NCBI GenBank assembly: GCA_902494535.1
Contig: CABUTO010000007.1
Coordinates: forward strand, 1-63,369
Source of the DNA: an uncultured Collinsella sp.
Lineage (GTDB): Bacteria; Actinomycetota; Coriobacteriia; Coriobacteriales; Coriobacteriaceae
Reading direction: 5' to 3'
Length of the DNA stretch: 63,369 nt
In this document: one piece after another, positions 15,947 through 23,281 of the stretch
How positions within the stretch are numbered: the first letter of the stretch is position 1
Layout: each line of letters starts with the position of its first letter
Program-made: the position numbers and the translations under genes
The notes under the pieces: generated by a model
Told to the model about the DNA's origin: nothing
The model's input: only the letters and a program-made list of their open reading frames with translations
Database searches by the model: none

Positions 15947-16375
15947 CTATTTCTTAGCGTGCTTGCCAGCACCCTTGCTGTCATCGGTGACCGAGATGAG
16001 CTGTCGGTCGGCCGCGCCATTGCGACGCGCACGGCGGCGTTCCTCAGCGTCGCCCGCGTCGGCGGCGGCGCGATGAGCCTTGTTGACGTTAAAGACCTCG
16101 TCGTGCTTGCGCCACGGACCGACGGACTCGCCAAAGCTCATCTTAAGACCGGCGATAAAGCCGCCGAGCCAGCCGATCGGCGCAAACTGCACCAGCGGGA
16201 ACAGCGAAAACACCCAGGTCAGTAGGACGACTGCCGCCGCTCCTGCAAAATTGGCGATCCAGTAGTCGCGCTTGGTGATCACGCGCTTTTCGCACGCCCA
16301 CTGGCCGCACAAAAAGCCAATGTAGATCGCAAAGAGAAAGAGCACCAGCGCTAGTACCACGAACGTCCAGCTCAT
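15947..16375 (-). CDS. Small membrane protein, unknown function
   Basis: The 142-aa protein has two N-terminal membrane segments (about 4-24 and 38-62) and a third hydrophobic stretch near 66-80, followed by a charged cytoplasmic tail rich in Arg, Ala and Lys. ATG at 16375 was taken because GGGGAG lies about 9 nt upstream; it begins 5 nt after the dehydrogenase stop. I do not recognise a family. It is embedded in the same operon as the HEAT protein and the dehydrogenases. Confidence 0.65.
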   Translation of the reverse strand: MSWTFVVLALVLFLFAIYIGFLCGQWACEKRVITKRDYWIANFAGAAAVVLLTWVFSLFPLVQFAPIGWLGGFIAGLKMSFGESVGPWRKHDEVFNVNKAHRAAADAGDAEERRRARRNGAADRQLISVTDDSKGAGKHAKK

Positions 16376-16380
16376 GGGCG

Positions 16381-17460
16381 CTACTCCCCGTGATGGTGGC
16401 CGCAGCAGCACTCATGGCCGTCGTCATGGCCGTGGCCGCCGCAGCACTCGTGGTCCTCGCCGTGATGGTGACCGCAACCGCACTCATGGTCGTCGCCGTG
16501 CTCGCCGCAACCGCAGCCGTCCTCGTGAGCGCCATGCTCCTCAGGACGATACTGCGACCAGTCCAGACCGGCGGCGATGGCGTCGGTCTCCTCCTTATAG
16601 AGGACCGTGATGGCCTGGGTGCCCAGCTTGGCACCACCGATGGCATCGAGCATGTCGTAGAGCGTAAAGGCCACGTCGGCGCCGGGCAGCGCAAGCTCGC
16701 GATCGTCGGCATAGGCGAGCGCCAAGCGCAGGTCCTTGATGAAGTGCTCGACCATAAAGCCGGGCTTGTAGTCGCCGTCGAGCGCCTTGGGAGCCAGGCT
16801 CTCCATGGCGCCGGACTTGCCGGTACCGCCCAGGATCATCTGGCGGGTCTTCTCCAGGTCAAGGCCGCTCAGCTCGGCAAATGCCATGGCGTCTGCCATG
16901 CCGACCATGCAGGCGCCCAGCGACACCTGGTTGGCGAGCTTGGCAGCCTGGCCCTTGCCGGCGCCGTCGAAGCAGCAGATGTTGGCCGCGAAGGTGGCAA
17001 GGATGTCGCGGACCGGCGCGATGTCGTTCTCGGTGGCGCCCACGATAGCCGTAAGCGTGCCGGCGATAGCACCCGACTCGCCGCCGGTGACGGGGCAGTC
17101 AAACGCCATGCGACCGGAAACCTGGGCGGCCTCGGCAATGTCGCGCGCCAGCTCGGGCGAGCTCGTGGTGAGGTCGATCAGGACCGCGCCGGGCTTAGTG
17201 CACGCGAGCAGGCCGTCGCCCGCCAGGTAGAGCTCCTCGACCTCGGAGGGATAACCCACCATGGTAAAGACGACATCGGCGTTCGCCGCGGCATCTGCCG
17301 GCGTATCGGCCCAGACGGCACCGCGCTCAACGAGCGCTGCAGCCTTGGACTTGGTGCGGTTGTTGACCGTGACGGGATAGCCAGCGTCCAGAATGTGGCC
17401 GGCGATGGGGGCACCCATAATTCCGGTGCCGATAAATGCGACAGAGAGCTTGTTTGCCAT
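16381..17460 (-). CDS. Beta-hydroxyacid dehydrogenase (3-hydroxyisobutyrate/tartronate semialdehyde family) with His/Cys-rich tail
   Basis: The 359-aa protein has the Rossmann start VAFIGTGIMGAPIAGHI (NAD(P) binding), the substrate motif DCPVTGGESGAIAGTL and the catalytic Lys in GKGQAAKLANQ, then the all-helical C-terminal domain. These enzymes interconvert a small 3-hydroxyacid and its semialdehyde. Residues 307-359 form an extra tail with 14 His and 9 Cys in 53 residues (repeats of the HHHGEDHECC type), unlike ordinary family members. It resembles metal-storage or metallochaperone tails and may bind Ni, Zn or Co. It is the first gene of the four-gene unit. Confidence 0.87.
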   Translation of the reverse strand: MANKLSVAFIGTGIMGAPIAGHILDAGYPVTVNNRTKSKAAALVERGAVWADTPADAAANADVVFTMVGYPSEVEELYLAGDGLLACTKPGAVLIDLTTSSPELARDIAEAAQVSGRMAFDCPVTGGESGAIAGTLTAIVGATENDIAPVRDILATFAANICCFDGAGKGQAAKLANQVSLGACMVGMADAMAFAELSGLDLEKTRQMILGGTGKSGAMESLAPKALDGDYKPGFMVEHFIKDLRLALAYADDRELALPGADVAFTLYDMLDAIGGAKLGTQAITVLYKEETDAIAAGLDWSQYRPEEHGAHEDGCGCGEHGDDHECGCGHHHGEDHECCGGHGHDDGHECCCGHHHGE

Positions 17461-17558
17461 GAAACCTTTCCTTTTGGGTTGGGTGTTATTACCAGGTTGA
17501 ATACTCGGTGCCAGCGTTTGGGCTGTGAGTCGAGGGCGATTACGGACGCAGCGCTTGC

Positions 17559-18512
17559 CTACTGGCCGCGCACGCGGCGGGCGATGCGGTCGGAAAGCGA
17601 CGCCTTGTCGGCGCGGTTCTTACCCCAAAACGCGCAGGCCACCATGCCGGGGCCCACGTGCGAGCCAATGGTGGGGCCCACGGAGCTGCGAATGATTGTG
17701 ACGTCGGCGCAGCCCTCCTCCTTGCGGATGGCGGCTTCGAGCCAGTCACCGTCCTTTTCGGCATCGGCCGTCATGATGGCGATGGGCATGGTGCGGTCGG
17801 GCACGTAGTTCTCGCGGAACGACTTGAGGATGGACTTGAGCGCCTTCTTGCGGCCGCGGTTGACGCCGATCAGCGACAGCGAGCCGGCAAGGTCGTAGGA
17901 GAGCTCGGGCTTGACATCGAGCTTTGCCGTGAGCTGCGCCGCCGCGGGCGGAATGCGGCCGCCGGCAGCCAGTGCGTCGAAGCTCTCGAGCGTAAAGTAG
18001 CCGTGGACGTAGGTCTTTGCCTCGTTTGCCCAATCGACCAGCTGCTTGGCGGTCAGTCCCGCCGAACGCTGGCGCACGGCCTCGAGCGCCAAGAGCGCGC
18101 CGGTCGCGCAGGGCAGAGCGTTGTCGACCACGTACAGCTCAAAATCGGGATACTCGGCACGCACGGCGTCCGCCGCCTGGCACGCGGAGTTGTAGCTCGA
18201 CGACAGCGCCGAGGTAAAGCACAGGTAGACCGTGGGCGTGCCCTCTTTGGCGCACTCGGTAAAGAACTCGATATAGCGACCGAGCGACACAGCCGAGGTG
18301 GACACGCGGGCACCGGCGCGCATCCGGTCGTAGAACTCCTTGGGTGTGATGCTCGACCAGATGTCGTCCGTGCGCTCTTCGCCATCGATAATGAAGGGGA
18401 AACCCAGGATATCGACATCGAGGTTCGCGGCGACCTCGGGGCTAAAGTCGCAGCAGGTATCGACGACGATGCGGCAACGGTCCGAATGACCGGCGGATGC
18501 GGCCTTGTCCAT
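17559..18512 (-). CDS. DegV family fatty-acid-binding protein
   Basis: The 317-aa cytoplasmic protein has the DegV landmarks: RIVVDTCCDFSPEV at the N-terminus, STSAVSLGRYIEFF, VYLCFTSALSSSYNSA, and SSVGPTIGSHVGPGMVACAFWG near the end. DegV/FakB proteins hold a fatty acid for phosphorylation by FakA; no fakA is in the window. ATG at 18512 follows AAGGAG at 8 nt; the TTG one codon earlier was rejected. It may be co-transcribed with the dehydrogenase gene 98 nt downstream. Confidence 0.85.
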   Translation of the reverse strand: MDKAASAGHSDRCRIVVDTCCDFSPEVAANLDVDILGFPFIIDGEERTDDIWSSITPKEFYDRMRAGARVSTSAVSLGRYIEFFTECAKEGTPTVYLCFTSALSSSYNSACQAADAVRAEYPDFELYVVDNALPCATGALLALEAVRQRSAGLTAKQLVDWANEAKTYVHGYFTLESFDALAAGGRIPPAAAQLTAKLDVKPELSYDLAGSLSLIGVNRGRKKALKSILKSFRENYVPDRTMPIAIMTADAEKDGDWLEAAIRKEEGCADVTIIRSSVGPTIGSHVGPGMVACAFWGKNRADKASLSDRIARRVRGQ

Positions 18513-18530
18513 CAAAGCGACTCCTTACGT

Positions 18531-18562
18531 AAAAAGGCGGCCACCCGCATGGGATGGCCGCC
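18531..18562 (-). terminator. Intrinsic terminator after hpf
   Basis: GGCGGCCA/TGGCCGCC stem with TTTTT on the minus strand, 30 nt past the hpf stop. Confidence 0.88.
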
Positions 18563-18591
18563 AACCGTTAACTCATGCAAGTTAACGTATT

Positions 18592-19176
18592 TTACTCGTC
18601 AAGTGTTTCGATGCGGGGCTTGATGATGCCATATCCACCATTCTTACGGTGATACACCACATTGATGAGGCCAGTCGTCGCGTTCTCGAACACGTAGAAG
18701 TCGTGGCCCAGCAGATCTGTCTGCACCAGCGCCTGCTCCTCAGTCATCGGGGTAACGTCGATAACCTTCTCGCGGACGAGCAGGTCGTCCTCTTCCTCGG
18801 GCAGCAGCAGGTCGGCCAGATCCTCAACGCGCTCGACCGGTGCGACATCCGCGGCGCTGGCACCGCCCTGGCGGTTGTCCACAACCTTGGTCTTGAACTT
18901 GCGCAGCTGGCGGGTGACCTTATCGGCGGAGAGGTCGATGGCGGCGTACATATCTGCACCGTGCTCGGCAACGCGAATCACCGAACCGCGGGCACGAACC
19001 GTAACCTCGACGATTGCCGGGTTGGGGTTCGAGGGGTTCTTCTCATAGCGAAGTACAACGTCGACCGTCATGGGCTCGATATCGAAAACCTTGAGCGCCT
19101 CGCCGATCTTCTCATCCACATGCGCACGCAGAGCATCGGTTACCGTCGTCTTGCGTCCAGAAACCTTGATATCCAT
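18592..19176 (-). CDS. hpf: Ribosome hibernation promoting factor, long form
   Basis: The 194-aa protein has the S30AE domain (about 1-100; MDIKVSGRKTTVTDALRAHV, then the basic VTRQLRKFKTKV helix), an acidic linker and the long-form C-terminal dimerisation domain (LLGHDFYVFENATTGLINVVYHRKNGGYGII in overlapping pieces, about 150-190). It pairs stalled ribosomes into 100S particles under stress. ATG at 19176 has GGAG 6 nt upstream; a 20-codon upstream extension lacks family similarity. The gene is monocistronic, with its own terminator. Confidence 0.93.
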   Translation of the reverse strand: MDIKVSGRKTTVTDALRAHVDEKIGEALKVFDIEPMTVDVVLRYEKNPSNPNPAIVEVTVRARGSVIRVAEHGADMYAAIDLSADKVTRQLRKFKTKVVDNRQGGASAADVAPVERVEDLADLLLPEEEDDLLVREKVIDVTPMTEEQALVQTDLLGHDFYVFENATTGLINVVYHRKNGGYGIIKPRIETLDE

Positions 19177-19393
19177 ACGTGGCTCCAATCTGCCTCGGGG
19201 ACTTACTGTACTGGCTATGTACCCATTGCCGTGCATTTAATCACGCGGATTCCTAAAGACCCGAATAACGATTGCTTGATACCGCATACCGAAGTCTCGT
19301 ACTTTTCCATGGCAAAGTGCGCTATAGGAGGGAGCCCACAGATTTGTATTTGGTCTCGAAAATTGGCTTTGACCTGCTGGTTTTATAGGGATG

Positions 19394-19427
19394 AAAAAGC
19401 CGGGCTCCCCTATTGGGGAAACCCGGC
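19394..19427 (-). terminator. Intrinsic terminator after the binding-protein gene
   Basis: GCCGGG...CCCGGC outer stem with CCCC-TATT-GGGG inside; on the minus strand it is followed by TTTTTC, about 65 nt past the stop. Confidence 0.8.
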
Positions 19428-19493
19428 AGTGCGTGTTGAAACCGTGAAGAAGTGTCCTTTCCAACGTATAGGAGACACCACCCCTAGCAATAA

Positions 19494-20501
19494 CTAGCTA
19501 TTGAGTTTGTTAATGTCGTCGTCGGTGATGGCGCCTTCCTGGCTGGACGATTTGTCCTCGGAGGATGCGGTCTCATTGTTGGAATCGGAGGACTCGCTGC
19601 CGGAGGACGTGGTCTCACTGGACTCAGAGTCGCCCGGCTGCACGTTAGCGCCCGAAACCGTCTTAGTGGTGAGGTCGTAGGGCATACTGCCATACCAGAC
19701 GCAGTGGACCGCCTCGAGCGTACCGTCGACCGTGATGCCGTCGAGGGCATCGCTCACGGCACGGCACAGTTCGTCATTGGATGAGAGGCCCGCAACACCA
19801 AGCGTCGAGGGTGCCTCGAGCGCACCGACATAGGAGATCTCGCTCATTAGGCGTGCAAGGTAGCCGCCGGCCGTGGAGTCGCAGATCACATAGTCGACCT
19901 CGCCGGACTCGAGTGCCTCAAAGCACTCGTTGATGTTGGAGTAGGTCTTTTGGTTGGCGGTGATGCTCTGCTTAGCAAGCGCCTCCTGCGAGGCCGAGGA
20001 CGCCTGAACGCCCAGGGTGGACGTGTTAAGGGTATCGGTGGAAACGCTTAGCGACCCACCATCGCTAGTTTTACCGAACACGGAAGTGGCATCGTACAGG
20101 CAGGTGCCGAGCGAGCTAATGTCCCCGTCCGTGGAGTTAATCTCGCCGATAAAGATATCGGCCTTTTTGTCGCCGAGCGCAGAACCTGCCGAGGACGCAT
20201 CGACAAAGGTGACCTTAAGGCCCATGCGGCTTGCGAGGGCGCGGGCGGCGTCAACCGCATACCCCGTGAGCTCGCCGTCGGCGCCCTGCATTGCCTGCGG
20301 CGCATCGGAAGTATCGAGGGCGACCGTCAGGGTTCCGGGAGTGACCAGGGCATCGTCCGACACCGCCGGCGTGACGGTCTCGTACTCGATCTGGTCGATC
20401 GTGGGAGTCGTGAACGTAGACAGCGGGTTGAACGCGCATCCGCTCAGGCCCAAAACGGCGATGACCGCTGCGGTCCCAGCACCTAACCGAGCCGCGTGCA
20501 T
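19494..20501 (-). CDS. Amino-acid-type solute-binding lipoprotein (SBP family 3)
   Basis: The 335-aa exported lipoprotein has signal MHAARLGAGTAAVIAVLGL with lipobox LSGC (Cys22). The bilobal domain shows LTVALDTSDAPQAM, GYAVDAARALASRMGLKVTFV and DYVICDSTAGGYLAR. A Ser/Glu/Thr-rich C-terminal tail of about 45 residues follows. Family 3 proteins deliver amino acids to ABC permeases, but no permease or ATPase gene is nearby, so an orphan sensor role is possible. The frame stays open for 133 codons upstream; ATG at 20501 was chosen because GAGGGG precedes it at 7 nt and it starts the signal peptide. Confidence 0.75.
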   Translation of the reverse strand: MHAARLGAGTAAVIAVLGLSGCAFNPLSTFTTPTIDQIEYETVTPAVSDDALVTPGTLTVALDTSDAPQAMQGADGELTGYAVDAARALASRMGLKVTFVDASSAGSALGDKKADIFIGEINSTDGDISSLGTCLYDATSVFGKTSDGGSLSVSTDTLNTSTLGVQASSASQEALAKQSITANQKTYSNINECFEALESGEVDYVICDSTAGGYLARLMSEISYVGALEAPSTLGVAGLSSNDELCRAVSDALDGITVDGTLEAVHCVWYGSMPYDLTTKTVSGANVQPGDSESSETTSSGSESSDSNNETASSEDKSSSQEGAITDDDINKLNS

Positions 20502-20856
20502 CAAGCTGCCCCTCACCATGTCCACTACCCTGCCTTCTGTGTCGTATACGATCCGTGCGTTGCGCGGAATATCAGGTTGTTCCCACCAGCTGACCTGGTA
20601 TTTGACCCCACACTTGCGCACCGGGGTGTTTGCTCGGGAGGCCGCAGCCACCTTCACGACTGGCCCGCTCGCCCGCGAGGCGGTATTGCCCCAAAGAAAG
20701 TAGAACGGACGGTGCGGCTTACATCTAGGACGCGCCATGATCGCGCCGCGCGCACGCGGTCGCTTACGTGGATCCCTTTGACCGCGTCTGTCTTGGACTA
20801 GGACGGGCATTTCGTCCGCCCGCAACCACAGCCTGGCAGGAACGTAGCGCATTATA
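20502..20856 (-). promoter_or_regulatory. Promoter and about 340-nt structured leader of the binding-protein gene
   Basis: On the minus strand TTAAAC, 17 nt and TATAAT (-10 at 20851-20856) form a strong promoter. The start lies near 20844, over 340 nt before the chosen ATG. The leader is GC-rich with complementary pieces such as CGCGGTC/GACCGCG and CCCCGGTG/CACCGGGG-like pairs. It could hold a regulatory RNA; I recognise no known riboswitch core. Confidence 0.5.
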
Positions 20857-21001
20857 GCTAAGTTCAAGCTAAAGTTTAAGGTTAGGGGCGTTATTCGCAT
20901 CGCGAGTACAGATTTCGCAGGTCAGGACGGGCCGCACGCGCTCTGATTAAGCCCGTCGCTCCCCTATGGAAAGCCCCAACACACCCGTCTTAGGGCGCCG
21001 T

Positions 21002-21216
21002 GGCCAAAAAATAGCAAATATGAGTACTGTTACCAATTTAGTAGCAGGAGTTTTTGGCTCTGCAAGCTGTTTTCACGCTCTATAACGTCAGATTGATGCC
21101 AGGATATTCCACATTTGTTTAATAATTTTCTAATTTACGCCATCTTCAAGTCCCAAAATCCCTGATTTTGCTGTTACTGAATTTGTAGCAGTACTCATAT
21201 TTGCTATATTTTGGCC
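21002..21216. mobile_element. MITE-like element, copy 1 (GGCCAAAAAA ... GAGTACTG ends)
   Basis: The ends are inverted copies of about 50 nt with few mismatches, each starting GGCCAAAA(A/T)ATAGCAAA and continuing TATGAGTACTG(T/C)TAC. The centre is AT-rich and has no ORF. A second element with the same ends lies at 35584-35813. The element fills most of the gene-free stretch 20901-21251. Absence of coding capacity and shared termini suggest a non-autonomous mobile element; target duplications are not evident. Confidence 0.65.
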
Positions 21217-21251
21217 AAAGCATATATCCAACCCCCTGTTTCAGAGCATTG

Positions 21252-22361
21252 TTAGGCGGGTTTAAGCCCAAAACACGCCCGCAACGTGTTAAATAGCGCC
21301 TCTTGTTTCTTTCTGCGAGCGTCAACACGGTTGCGATATCGCTTACTCATGCGCTGGTGGATGCGCCATGCGAGCGCTTCCATCGCTTCCATGTCACAGA
21401 GCATTTCGTTGTTGACCGTCGCGACCTCGATTCCCATAGTGATCAAGCCCGTGTTGCGTTTTTCATCATGGATACGTCCCCTCCGGGAGGAATGGCCCAG
21501 CTCACCGTTGTATTCCAGGTCAAACCGGGCTGTTTCCTGATACGCATCGCAAACTGCGTGCGACATCCCAGAGATTGCCTGCGCACGGTCATCGAACTCG
21601 ATCTTGTAGTCGGTCTTAAAGGGACCGCAGGCAAATCCGCCATAGGAAAACGGAAGCGAAAACAGAGCGAGCATGATGCACTCCATGGGCGAGCGCAGAT
21701 TTTCTGACAGGTAGGGACACAGGCGCAGCAGCTGTTTGGCCACATTCCCCTTGCATGCCGCGAGGTAATCCACCAGGCAATCGGGTGTCAGCACGGACTC
21801 GACCTCAAAGTAACCGACATCTGGCGGCTGGTCTTTGTCCTTTGCCAATTTGTTCACGACAGGCGAGGTGTAGGGAGGCAGATACTTCCCGCGGTCACTC
21901 AGCGAAATCTTAGAGCACAGCTCCTGGGCCAGGGCAAATGCCTGGATACAGCCGACCTCGCGGGCGACGGCAACACAAAGGGCCTCGGGAGATAGACTGT
22001 ACACCCCTGGTTCCACCTCTAGAATCGAGCCGGCGGGCAACCCAGAGCATACGGACCAGCCCACGCCAGGCATGCGGCGGCGCTGCGCCGCAGATCCCAC
22101 CAGCAAGCACAAATCCTCTTGCACCTCGCCGCTTGCGACCCCAATCCGCACCAAATCGGGAAGATAGATGTCCTCGGTCGAGGGCGACGACGTGCGCAGC
22201 ACACGGCGCTCTTCATCGGGATTAAGGTCCTTCCAGCTTATGTAGCCCATCTGCCGGCGCTCGGCGCGCATCATGCGCAGCGCCGAGGCACCCGTCAGAA
22301 TTACGGAAGCAGCCAGCTGCTCGCTTGCAGGCTTGCCACGCTGCCCGATCTTTATTGCCAT
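21252..22361 (-). CDS. Hypothetical protein with Vsr/DUF559-like C-terminal region
   Basis: The 369-aa protein is not firmly assigned. The middle (about 60-200) is globular without clear motif. The C-terminal third has FDLEYNGELGHSSRRGRIHDEKR followed by GLITMGIEVATV, which resembles the core of DUF559/Vsr-like nucleases (acidic strand, Gly-Glu, His, Asp-Lys-Arg-Asn-Leu and a Gly-Ile/Trp-Val strand). A basic tail with a likely helix ends it. ATG at 22361 has GGGGTGG upstream and lies 11 nt beyond the comF stop, so it is the last gene of the comF unit. AbiEi-type regulators with this tail are known in actinobacteria; the function here is open. Confidence 0.5.
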   Translation of the reverse strand: MAIKIGQRGKPASEQLAASVILTGASALRMMRAERRQMGYISWKDLNPDEERRVLRTSSPSTEDIYLPDLVRIGVASGEVQEDLCLLVGSAAQRRRMPGVGWSVCSGLPAGSILEVEPGVYSLSPEALCVAVAREVGCIQAFALAQELCSKISLSDRGKYLPPYTSPVVNKLAKDKDQPPDVGYFEVESVLTPDCLVDYLAACKGNVAKQLLRLCPYLSENLRSPMECIMLALFSLPFSYGGFACGPFKTDYKIEFDDRAQAISGMSHAVCDAYQETARFDLEYNGELGHSSRRGRIHDEKRNTGLITMGIEVATVNNEMLCDMEAMEALAWRIHQRMSKRYRNRVDARRKKQEALFNTLRACFGLKPA

Positions 22362-22372
22362 CTGAACCACCC

Positions 22373-23179
22373 CTACCAAACACGTGCGATAGCAAGGCCA
22401 TCGACTGCTGCGGCGCCGGCGCGCTTGAGTTCCGCCGAAGCCGCTGCCATCGTCGCACCCGTGGTGATAACGTCGTCGATAAGCAGCAGGCGGCGGCCCC
22501 GCACATCCTCAACCGTCTCGTACATGCCTTGGGCACGCTCGCGGCGCTCCTCACGACCGAGTTCGCGCTGGTCGCCATGCCCGTACTTGACGAGAGCATC
22601 GAGCAGGGGAACACCCGACAGCTCGCAAAATGGGCGCGCAATAGCCTCCATATGATCAAAACCACGCCGCCGAAACGCTGCCGCCGTCGCAGGCACAAAC
22701 ACCACCGCATCCGCACCGGACAGCACACCTCCATAGCGATCGGGCGCTACGACCTGGGCATGCAGGGCGGTGTCGTAGAGCAGCTCCGCCAGATACGGAG
22801 CCAGACGTCGCTCGCCCGCATCCTTGTACGCTTTAATGATGCGCGGCAGCGGATGCGCATAGACGGCGCACGCCAGGCAGCGGTCGAGCGCCTCCGCCAT
22901 TGCCGAGGACGTGCCCTCGACCGAACACTCAGTGCACAGCAAATCCCCAAACGGGGCGCCGCATCGGGTGCAGCTATGACGTGGGTCGATGAGCGTGAGC
23001 GCGGCCAGGCAGTCTTGGCAAATAAGCGCACCGGCGCGCTCGCAGCCGGCACATCGTGTTGGCGACAATGCCTCGAGCGCCTCGTGTGCCACCCGCTCGG
23101 CAAACGGTAGCAATTCGTCCGCAAACGGTAGGGCACCGGCTCCCTGCAGACGGCTCAATATGTTCAGATGGCTCTTCAA
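22373..23179 (-). CDS. comF: ComF family phosphoribosyltransferase-like protein
   Basis: The 268-aa protein starts with a zinc-finger region (CAGCERAGALICQDC, CTRCGAPFGDLLCTEC) and ends with a type I PRTase domain with the PRPP loop LLLIDDVITTGATM. ComF proteins take part in DNA uptake during natural transformation, with a helicase partner (ComFA) that is not seen here. The start is a TTG, supported by GGGAGGG 7 nt upstream. That ribosome-binding site lies inside a hairpin (23183-23218). Confidence 0.85.
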   Translation of the reverse strand: MKSHLNILSRLQGAGALPFADELLPFAERVAHEALEALSPTRCAGCERAGALICQDCLAALTLIDPRHSCTRCGAPFGDLLCTECSVEGTSSAMAEALDRCLACAVYAHPLPRIIKAYKDAGERRLAPYLAELLYDTALHAQVVAPDRYGGVLSGADAVVFVPATAAAFRRRGFDHMEAIARPFCELSGVPLLDALVKYGHGDQRELGREERRERAQGMYETVEDVRGRRLLLIDDVITTGATMAAASAELKRAGAAAVDGLAIARVW

Positions 23180-23182
23180 GAC

Positions 23183-23218
23183 ACAACCCTCCCTACGTTC
23201 GGTCGCGGGGAGGGTTGT
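23183..23218 (-). promoter_or_regulatory. Hairpin burying the comF ribosome-binding site
   Basis: Perfect 11-bp arms ACAACCCTCCC and GGGAGGGTTGT, 14-nt loop. The minus-strand arm nearest the TTG start is GGGAGGGTTGT, which contains the GGGAGGG Shine-Dalgarno sequence. It may limit translation or act as a weak terminator for ricT. Confidence 0.55.
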
Positions 23219-23281
23219 TGATTCGGCGCTATGATACCCCGATGCGCTCGGGGCAAGGCGAGCTAAATCCGCTCGCGGGCG

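Noticed and set aside
16390..17808. 472-codon plus-strand ORF opposite the dehydrogenase
   Set aside because: Its sequence is the mirror of the dehydrogenase coding strand; composition is low-complexity (Ala, Val, Gly).
20502..20900. 133-codon N-terminal extension of the binding lipoprotein
   Set aside because: The extension precedes the signal peptide, lacks a ribosome-binding site and overlaps the promoter at 20851-20856.
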